Assembly (NCBI GenBank): GCA_017958015.1
Contig: JAGDDM010000143.1
Span: 1 to 10,567, forward strand
Reading direction: 5' to 3'
Length of the DNA stretch: 10,567 bases
Source of the DNA: Abditibacteriota bacterium
Lineage (GTDB): Bacteria > Armatimonadota > UBA5829
The notes beneath the pieces are model-generated. The model worked only from the letters and a program-made list of their open reading frames with translations, ran no database searches and was not told the origin of the DNA. A program made the translations under genes and the position numbers. Shown here piece after piece: positions 5,235 through 10,567 of the stretch (position 1 is the first letter of the stretch; the number at the start of each line of letters is the position of its first letter).

Positions 5235-7049
5235 ATGATATCAAGAAATCCCGATTGGGGATATATCGAACCGGGAAGACGTTTTGAAATAAAGAACCCG
5301 GAATCGCCCAACCTTTTGCGCGACATGTACCCCTACTCCGAGGTACCGAAAATCCTCTTCGACGGCTGCTCCGTTCCCATCGAGCCCGCCAAAGAGTTCT
5401 ATATCACCGACACCACGTTCAGAGACGGACAGCAGGCCCGGCCGCCTTACAGCGCCGACCAAATCGCGGCTATCTACGAAATGCTTTCCCGCCTGGGCGG
5501 CCCCAAGGGCATCATCCGCGCATCCGAGTTCTTCCTCTACAGCGAGAAGGACAAGGAAGCGGTGCGGAAGTGTCAGGAGTTGGGTTTGGAGTTCCCGAGA
5601 ATTACCGGTTGGATACGCGCCACCAAGAGCGACTTCGCCATCGTGAAGGAAATGGGTCTCAAGGAAACCGGAATCCTCACCTCCGCCTCCGACTATCACA
5701 TTTACCTGAAGCTCAAGAAGAACCGGGAGCAGGTCCTCGCTCAGTACATCGATCTGGTCACCACCGCCCTCGACAGCGGTCTGGATGCTGTGCGGTGCCA
5801 CCTTGAGGACGTGACCCGGGCCGACTTCTACGGCTTCGTGGTTCCCTTCGTGCAGCAGCTCATGGAAATTGCCCATCAGGCGAAGAAAATCATCCGCATT
5901 CGTCTCTGCGACACCATGGGTTACGGCGTGCCCTACGCCGAGGCGGTTCTGCCCCGCAGTATTCCCAAGATGATTCACGCCATCCGCCACGAGTGCGGCG
6001 TCCCCTCCGACTGGATTGAGTGGCACGGCCACAACGACTTCCACAAGGTTGAGGTGAACGCAACCACCGCCTGGCTCTACGGCTGCGCCGGCGCCAACTG
6101 CGCCCTTTTAGGCTTCGGCGAGCGCACCGGCAATCCGCCCCTTGAAGGCGCCGTTATGGACTACATCAGCCTCCGGGGCGAAACCGACGGCATCGACACC
6201 AGAGTCATAACCGAAATCGCCGACTACTTCCGCACGGAAATCGGCCACGATATTCCCTCCAACTACCCCTTTATCGGCATGAACTTCAATGTCACCTCCG
6301 CGGGCGTCCACGCCGACGGAATGTTGAAGAACGAGGAGATTTACAATATCTTCGATACCGGCAAGATTTTGGACAAGCCCGCTCGGGTGAACGTCACCGA
6401 CAAATCCGGTATCGCCGGCGTTGCCCACTGGGTGAACAACTACCTGGGCCTCAAGCCGGAAAGCCGCCTGGACAAGCGCCATCCGGGACTTGTCGCCATC
6501 AACAAGTGGATTATCGAGCAGTACGCCGCCGGCAGAGTCACCTCCATTTCCGACAGAGAAATGCACATGCAGGCTCAGATGCACCTGCCGGAGTACTTCA
6601 AGAGCGACTACGAAAAGCTCCGGGACCACGCCATGGCCATTTCCGAAAAGATTATCCAGCGCTTGGCGGAAAACGATGATATGATATCCATGAACCCGGA
6701 AAAGATGACGCCGGTGCTGAACGAGGCTGTGGAAAAGAACGCCTTCATTCAGCTGGCCTACGTTGTGGACCCCAACGGCAAGATGATTGCCGAGTCCGAC
6801 TCCATGACCCCGGAGATAAAGAAGGCCATCGACATGAGCGAAGACCTCTCCGACCGCGACTGGTTCAAGGGTGCCATGGAAAGCGGCGACGTCTGCATAA
6901 CCGGCTTCTACAAATCCAGATACACCGGCGCCCTCTGCGTCACCCTTTCCTCTCAGATTGTTGACGACAACGGCGAATGCCTCGGAATAGTCGGAGCGGA
7001 TTTGCGTTTTGAAGATTTGGTTCGAACAAACGAAGTTTTGTTGCAGTAG
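5235..7049 (+). CDS. DRE-TIM acyltransferase (Re-citrate/homocitrate/isopropylmalate synthase group) fused to a C-terminal Cache/PDC-like sensor domain
   Basis: A 604-residue protein in two parts. Residues ~55-400 are an HMGL-like TIM barrel: DTTFRDGQQ (59-67), with R63 and D64 as expected catalytic and metal residues; the metal-binding HGHND (264-268); and GERTGN (295-300), with N300 the expected third ligand. Such enzymes condense acetyl-CoA with a 2-oxo acid. The N-terminal PNLLRDMYPYSEVP (25-38) and the whole barrel resemble, as I recall it, the group containing clostridial Re-citrate synthase, often misnamed isopropylmalate synthase, so citrate formation from oxaloacetate is my leading but unproven guess. 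Instead of the LeuA regulatory domain there is a helical linker (~420-500) and a Cache/PDC-like domain (~503-596): VVDPNGKMIAES, SDRDWFK (539-545), TGALCVTLS, LGIVGADLRF. No signal peptide or membrane segment is visible, so it is probably cytosolic. The ATG at 5235 follows AAGGAGG by 4 nt; an earlier in-frame GTG (5157) lies upstream of the promoter. Confidence 0.85.
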   Translation: MISRNPDWGYIEPGRRFEIKNPESPNLLRDMYPYSEVPKILFDGCSVPIEPAKEFYITDTTFRDGQQARPPYSADQIAAIYEMLSRLGGPKGIIRASEFFLYSEKDKEAVRKCQELGLEFPRITGWIRATKSDFAIVKEMGLKETGILTSASDYHIYLKLKKNREQVLAQYIDLVTTALDSGLDAVRCHLEDVTRADFYGFVVPFVQQLMEIAHQAKKIIRIRLCDTMGYGVPYAEAVLPRSIPKMIHAIRHECGVPSDWIEWHGHNDFHKVEVNATTAWLYGCAGANCALLGFGERTGNPPLEGAVMDYISLRGETDGIDTRVITEIADYFRTEIGHDIPSNYPFIGMNFNVTSAGVHADGMLKNEEIYNIFDTGKILDKPARVNVTDKSGIAGVAHWVNNYLGLKPESRLDKRHPGLVAINKWIIEQYAAGRVTSISDREMHMQAQMHLPEYFKSDYEKLRDHAMAISEKIIQRLAENDDMISMNPEKMTPVLNEAVEKNAFIQLAYVVDPNGKMIAESDSMTPEIKKAIDMSEDLSDRDWFKGAMESGDVCITGFYKSRYTGALCVTLSSQIVDDNGECLGIVGADLRFEDLVRTNEVLLQ

Positions 7050-7079
7050 TTTACAATAACAAAGGAGATATAAAAAACT

Positions 7080-8399
7080 ATGGTAGATATGGAAACCTTG
7101 GTTGCCTTGTGCAAAAACAGAGGCTTCATTTTCCAGTCCAGCGAAATTTACGGCGGCCTCGGCAGCACCTGGGACTACGGTCCTCTGGGTGTGGAGCTGA
7201 AGCGGAACGTAAAAGAAGCTTGGTGGCGCGACATGGTTGCCACCAGAGACAACTGTGTGGGTATCGACGCGGCCATTCTCATGCACCCGAAAGTATGGGA
7301 AGTTTCCGGCCACGTGAAGAACTTCACTGACCCCTTGGTTGACTGCAAGGTATGTCATCAGCGCTTCAGAGCCGACGACCTTGAGGATCCCACCAAGTGC
7401 CCGGCCTGCGGCGGCGAGATGACCGAAGCCCGGCAGTTCAACTGTATGTTCAAGACTTTCATGGGTCCCGTTGAGGACGGCGCGGCGACGATTTACATGC
7501 GCCCGGAAACCGCCCAGGGCATCTTCGTGAACTTCCTGAACGTCCAGAAAGCCACCCGAAAAAAACTCCCCTTCGGCATCGGCCAGATCGGCAAGTCTTT
7601 CCGCAACGAAATTACCCCCGGAAACTTCACTTTCCGCACCCGTGAGTTCGAGCAGATGGAGATGGAGTTCTTCTGCATGCCCGGCACCGACGACGAATGG
7701 TTCAACTTCTGGGTAAACGAGCGCTACAACTGGTACAAGAAGTACGGCATCAAGGAAGAAAACCTTCGCCTGCGCCCCCACGATCCGGAAGAGCTGGCCT
7801 TCTACTCCAAGGGTACCACCGACATGGAATACCTCTTCCCCTTCGGCTGGGGCGAGCTTGAGGGCGTTGCCAACAGAACAAACTACGACCTCTCCAAGCA
7901 CACCGAAGGCAGCGGCAAGGACCTGACCTACTTCGACGAAGCCGCCGGCGAACATGTGATTCCCTACGTTATCGAGCCCTCCGCCGGCGCCGACAGAGCC
8001 ACTCTGGCCTTCCTTATCGACGCCTACGAGGTCGAGACCATAGAGAAAGCCAACGGTAAGACCGACAAGAGAACGGTTATGCGCTTCCACAAGGACCTGG
8101 CTCCCGTGAAGGCCGCCGTGCTTCCTCTGCTGCGAAACCGCCCGGAAATCGTGGAAAAGGCCAAGAACCTCACCCACGATTTGCAGAAGGTCTTCCCCAC
8201 CATGTACGACGACACCGCCTCCATCGGCAGACTCTACCGCAGACAGGACGAAATCGGTACACTCTGGTGCGTCACCGTTGACGTTGACACCGTGGAAACC
8301 GACAACCAGGTCACCATCCGCGACAGAGACACCATGGAGCAGATCAGAATGCCCATCGAGGGCGTGAAGAACTATCTGCGCGACAAACTGGAAGAATAG
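7080..8399 (+). CDS. glyS: Glycyl-tRNA synthetase, single-chain alpha2 type
   Basis: Class II aminoacyl-tRNA synthetase that charges tRNA-Gly with glycine using ATP in the cytosol. At 439 residues it is the homodimeric form, not the alpha/beta tetramer encoded by glyQ plus glyS. The N-terminus contains GGLGSTWDYGPLG (25-37). Motif 1 lies around MHPKVWEVSGHVKNF (68-82). A Cys4 zinc-like insertion follows, with C89, C92, C107 and C110. RPETAQG is at 141-147, motif 2 at about 171-198 (GKSFRNE, then FRTREFEQMEMEFF), and motif 3 at VIEPSAGADRATLAF (297-311) with R306. The anticodon-binding domain covers roughly 337-439, ending in PIEGVKNYLRDKL. The ATG at 7080 follows AAAGGAG by 12 nt, a rather long spacing, and no better start exists. 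It lies 30 bp after the fused synthase with no terminator between, so co-transcription is likely. Confidence 0.97.
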   Translation: MVDMETLVALCKNRGFIFQSSEIYGGLGSTWDYGPLGVELKRNVKEAWWRDMVATRDNCVGIDAAILMHPKVWEVSGHVKNFTDPLVDCKVCHQRFRADDLEDPTKCPACGGEMTEARQFNCMFKTFMGPVEDGAATIYMRPETAQGIFVNFLNVQKATRKKLPFGIGQIGKSFRNEITPGNFTFRTREFEQMEMEFFCMPGTDDEWFNFWVNERYNWYKKYGIKEENLRLRPHDPEELAFYSKGTTDMEYLFPFGWGELEGVANRTNYDLSKHTEGSGKDLTYFDEAAGEHVIPYVIEPSAGADRATLAFLIDAYEVETIEKANGKTDKRTVMRFHKDLAPVKAAVLPLLRNRPEIVEKAKNLTHDLQKVFPTMYDDTASIGRLYRRQDEIGTLWCVTVDVDTVETDNQVTIRDRDTMEQIRMPIEGVKNYLRDKLEE

Positions 8400-8412
8400 A
8401 ATAAAGCAACCA

Positions 8413-9480
8413 ATGCCCGCCAAGGTCCCCGAAAATCCCCGGGTCTGCCTCCTCCGGGGAGAAGATGACTACAACAAGCACCTCTTTCTGAAAGAGTTGC
8501 TCGATAAGAACGTCACCGAGGAGATGAAGGACTTTGATTTCGAGACTTTGGAAGGCACCGATATCGACGCGGACAGAGTCATTGCGGCTCTGTCCGCCTG
8601 TCCTTTTATGGCTGAGCGGCGGGTCACATACCTCAAAAACCCCAACAAAATGCCGGAGCCGGAGCAGAAAAAACTGGCGGAATATATTATCAACATGCCG
8701 GAGACATCGCTCCTTATCATGACCGTTCCCGCGGCGGAAAAGGTCGACGGCAGACCCAAAAAAGGCTCGGAAGTCGTCGCCGATTTGTCGAAGGCGGCGA
8801 AGAAAGTCGGCGAGGTAAAGGACTTCGGCGCCCTTAAGCGGGGCGACGCCAAGGTCCTCATTAAGAACCTCCTCGGTGAATACGGTCTCAAGGCCACGGA
8901 GACGGTTATAACCACTCTCCAGCAGCGATTGGGCACCGAGTCGCCGGTCATCGTCAGCGAGATAGGCAAACTCCGGGACTACATGGGCGGAGAGAAATCC
9001 GTTAAGCCGGAGCATGTGGACGCGGTCATAAGCGAAACCCCGGAGGAGAAAATCTTCAAACTGGTGGATGCCGTGGCGGCGCAAAACAAGCGAAACGCCC
9101 TGAAACTCATGGCGGAGCAAATGAACGGCGCCGACGATCCCGCGGCGGAAGCGGCCAGAACCCTCGCCATGATCGCCCGGCAGTATCGGCTCATCTTCCA
9201 AGCAAAAGTCCTTGAGGCCAAAGGTGTGAGGATTTTCAAAAAGGAATACGTCCCGGAGGACGTAGCCGCCCTGCTCCCCAAAGAGCCCAACATCATAGCC
9301 GTGTTGTCCAGACAGCCTTGGAACACGGACACCGTCAAAAAACAGGCCAAGATGAGCGACAGATCCGTCGCGAACGCCTTCGCCGCCATCCACAAGGCGG
9401 ACAAACTCCTGAAAGGCATGGACGAGGGCGGCGACCCCAAATCGATTATGTTCGACCTCGCCGCGGAGTTATGTAAATGA
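8413..9480 (+). CDS. holA: DNA polymerase III delta subunit (clamp loader)
   Basis: The delta subunit is the clamp-opening wrench of the replicative clamp loader (with delta' and tau/gamma); it binds and opens the beta sliding clamp. At 355 residues the length fits the family (~340). Evidence is family-level sequence pattern: N-terminal VCLLRGEDDYNKHLFLKELL (11-30), where HolA has its modified, non-ATP-binding P-loop region; LSACPFMAERRVTYLKN (60-76), a typical HolA segment; SEIGKLRDYMG (181-191); and the HolA-like lid and collar segment ETPEEKIFKLVDAV (207-220), followed by an AAA+ C-terminal helical domain. The start is 13 bp after the glyS stop and has no recognisable Shine-Dalgarno, so translation probably depends on ribosomes arriving from glyS. 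A 7-bp hairpin begins 23 nt into the coding region. Its stop overlaps the next gene's start (ATGA). Confidence 0.88.
   Translation: MPAKVPENPRVCLLRGEDDYNKHLFLKELLDKNVTEEMKDFDFETLEGTDIDADRVIAALSACPFMAERRVTYLKNPNKMPEPEQKKLAEYIINMPETSLLIMTVPAAEKVDGRPKKGSEVVADLSKAAKKVGEVKDFGALKRGDAKVLIKNLLGEYGLKATETVITTLQQRLGTESPVIVSEIGKLRDYMGGEKSVKPEHVDAVISETPEEKIFKLVDAVAAQNKRNALKLMAEQMNGADDPAAEAARTLAMIARQYRLIFQAKVLEAKGVRIFKKEYVPEDVAALLPKEPNIIAVLSRQPWNTDTVKKQAKMSDRSVANAFAAIHKADKLLKGMDEGGDPKSIMFDLAAELCK
8436..8460 (+). other. Potential mRNA hairpin just inside holA
   Basis: TCCCCGG (8436-8442) is complementary to CCGGGGA (8454-8460), giving a 7-bp, mostly G/C stem with an 11-nt loop starting 23 nt after the A of the holA start codon. 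There is no T tract, so it is not a terminator. It could slow translation initiation of holA, or simply reflect GC-rich codons. Confidence 0.35.
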
Positions 9481-9905
9481 GTGAAGAAAGAAAAATTTAC
9501 AGTGTAGAGCACTGTTTCGGATGCAGAGACGGCAACATCCTGAAGCTGAAACTGAAAAATCAAACAATCGGCGACCGCTCCCACGTTGAGTTCGACGTGA
9601 CCGAGGAGTATTGCGGCCACCCCCACGTGCTCCACGGCGGCGTTATATGCACCCTCTTCGACGAGGTGATGTACTACGCTTTCGCCCAGTTCGGCATCGA
9701 CGCCGTCACCACCGCCGTCAGCGTCCGCTACCACGCCCCCACTCTGGCCGGCACCCACATCATCCTCGAGGCTTGGCAAACCGAGCGGCGGGGCAACAGA
9801 ATCAAGGTAAAATCCGAAATGAAAGACACGGAGGGCAAGCTCCTGGCCGAGGCGGAAGGAACCTTCTTCGTCGTGGACGTGGAACGGCTCATCAAACACA
9901 CATGA
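9477..9905 (+). CDS. Hotdog-fold acyl-CoA thioesterase, PaaI/4HBT type
   Basis: A 142-residue single-domain protein with the pattern of PaaI/THEM4-like thioesterases, which hydrolyse acyl-CoA thioesters. It opens with HCFGCRDGN (12-20), the Cys-x-x-Cys-x-x-x-Asn start common in this group. The core hotdog helix carries VLHGGVICTLFDEVMYYA (51-68), with the HGG at 53-55 and an acidic pair D62/E63 at the expected catalytic position. TTAVSVRYHAPTLAGT (78-93) then matches the beta-strand segment 'T..l.v.yl.P...G'. There is no signal peptide or membrane segment, so it is cytosolic. The substrate cannot be read. Its ATG overlaps the holA stop by 4 bp (ATGA), implying translational coupling; that placement with replication genes gives no clear metabolic clue. 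Confidence 0.85.
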   Translation: MSEERKIYSVEHCFGCRDGNILKLKLKNQTIGDRSHVEFDVTEEYCGHPHVLHGGVICTLFDEVMYYAFAQFGIDAVTTAVSVRYHAPTLAGTHIILEAWQTERRGNRIKVKSEMKDTEGKLLAEAEGTFFVVDVERLIKHT

Positions 9906-9916
9906 AAGGCAAAAAT

Positions 9917-10567
9917 ATGAAAGTTAAATCCTTCTTTACCGCCCTTCTCATCATCCTCGCGGTGGCGGCAAACGCCGACACAACCGTAAAAGGCGTCTAC
10001 AACGTAGCCGATTTCGGGGCCAAGCCCGACGGCATAACCGACTGCACTAAGGCCTTTCAAAACGCCCTTAACGCCTGCGACAGAGCCGGCGGCGGCGTGG
10101 TTAAGGTTCCCGTGGGAGACTTCCTCTTCAAGGGTCATCTCGACGTTCCCCGGAACGTGACAATCGAAGGTGTTGCCTCCGCTCCCGCCCGCTTCGACGA
10201 CCACCGATCTTCGAGACTGCTGGCGGTTGAGAACAAGGGCAAAGAAGACGGCGAGCCTTTCCTCTACATGCGGGAATGTTCCGCCATAAAGGGTCTTACG
10301 ATTTTCTATCCCGAGCAGAGCCCGGACCCGGAAAAAGTGGTTGCCTACCCTTGGACCGTTCGGGGCGAGGGCGACAACATCAACCTCGAAGACGTGCTGA
10401 TGATTAACCCCTACAAAGCGGTTGACTTCGGCACCAAGCCCTGCGGCAGACATCTTGTACGCAACCTCTTCGGCAGCGCCCTCAAAACCGGCATCTTCAT
10501 CGACAAGTGCTACGATGTGGGCAGACTTGAAAACGTTCACTTCTGGCCTTTCTGGACGGAAAAGATG
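9917..10567 (+). CDS. Exported pectate_lyase_3-type right-handed beta-helix protein (C-terminus cut off by window edge)
   Basis: The first 217 residues of a secreted or envelope protein. The N-terminus is a signal peptide: KVK, then the hydrophobic FFTALLIILAVAA, then an ANA cleavage site before residue ~22. The mature part begins with YNVADFGAKPDGITDCTKAF (29-48), the hallmark opening of the pectate_lyase_3 / GH28-related family, followed by AGGGVVKVPVGDF and repeating short beta-helix strands (NVTIEG, AIKGLTIF, NINLEDVLM, VGRLENVHF). Such proteins commonly bind or cleave polysaccharides such as pectin, but catalytic residues would lie further on, so no enzyme activity is assigned. I chose the ATG at 9917 because AAAGG stands 7 nt upstream. 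An in-frame ATG at 9902 would overlap the thioesterase stop as ATGA but has no Shine-Dalgarno. It lies 11 bp after the thioesterase gene and probably shares its transcript. Confidence 0.85.
   Translation, partial: MKVKSFFTALLIILAVAANADTTVKGVYNVADFGAKPDGITDCTKAFQNALNACDRAGGGVVKVPVGDFLFKGHLDVPRNVTIEGVASAPARFDDHRSSRLLAVENKGKEDGEPFLYMRECSAIKGLTIFYPEQSPDPEKVVAYPWTVRGEGDNINLEDVLMINPYKAVDFGTKPCGRHLVRNLFGSALKTGIFIDKCYDVGRLENVHFWPFWTEKM

Noticed and set aside
7052..7057. TACAAT as a -10 box before glyS
   Set aside because: It has no -35 element at 15-19 bp and no TG extension. Read-through from the upstream gene explains glyS expression more simply.
6108..8423. Minus-strand open frame of 771 codons over the fused synthase and glyS
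   Set aside because: It is antisense to two clearly recognised genes and spans their intergenic gap without any motif. The absence of stops follows from codon bias in the true genes.
8344..10540. Overlapping minus-strand open frames over holA, the thioesterase and the beta-helix gene (8344-9393, 8979-9899, 9728-10540)
   Set aside because: All are antisense to plus-strand genes with recognisable family signatures and show the same biased, motif-free composition.

Overview
The window comes from a bacterial chromosome of moderately high GC; sampled lines of rhaB and gyrB count about 60% GC. It carries core genes (gyrB, glyS, holA), a sugar kinase, an exported beta-helix protein and one accessory DNA-modification module. 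The gut-type mix (rhamnose use, pectate-lyase-like exported protein, M.EcoRI-like module, single-chain alpha2 glycyl-tRNA synthetase) suggests an anaerobic polysaccharide user, perhaps Verrucomicrobiota/Lentisphaeria. That placement is a weak inference: no rRNA or other decisive marker is present.

Layout. Positions 1-5092 are read on the minus strand and 5235-10567 on the plus strand, diverging from a 142-bp promoter region (5093-5234). Leftward from it: gyrB (5092-3080), a UUCG-loop hairpin, rhaB (3021-1618), a strong intrinsic terminator, then a two-gene DNA-modification module. The first module gene (1542-574) has SAM-binding-type motifs but no catalytic NPPY. It overlaps by 11 bp an M.EcoRI-like adenine methyltransferase (584 to beyond position 1) that does have NPPF. 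The module has its own promoter, whose -10 box lies so close to the ATG that the mRNA is probably leaderless.

Rightward from the promoter region, an extended -10 promoter precedes five closely packed genes: a DRE-TIM acyltransferase (Re-citrate/homocitrate/isopropylmalate synthase group) fused to a Cache/PDC-like sensor domain, glycyl-tRNA synthetase, DNA polymerase III delta subunit, a hotdog-fold thioesterase, and an exported pectate_lyase_3-type beta-helix protein cut by the right edge. Gaps are 30, 13, -4 and 11 bp, which is compatible with one operon mixing metabolism, translation, replication and export.

Most worth a second look: the cytosolic metabolic enzyme carrying a domain normally found outside the membrane on chemoreceptors; the apparent division of methyltransferase motifs between two overlapping genes; the EF-hand-like loop inside the M.EcoRI-like protein; and the Asp-to-Gln change at the GyrB quinolone-region position together with an acidic insertion.
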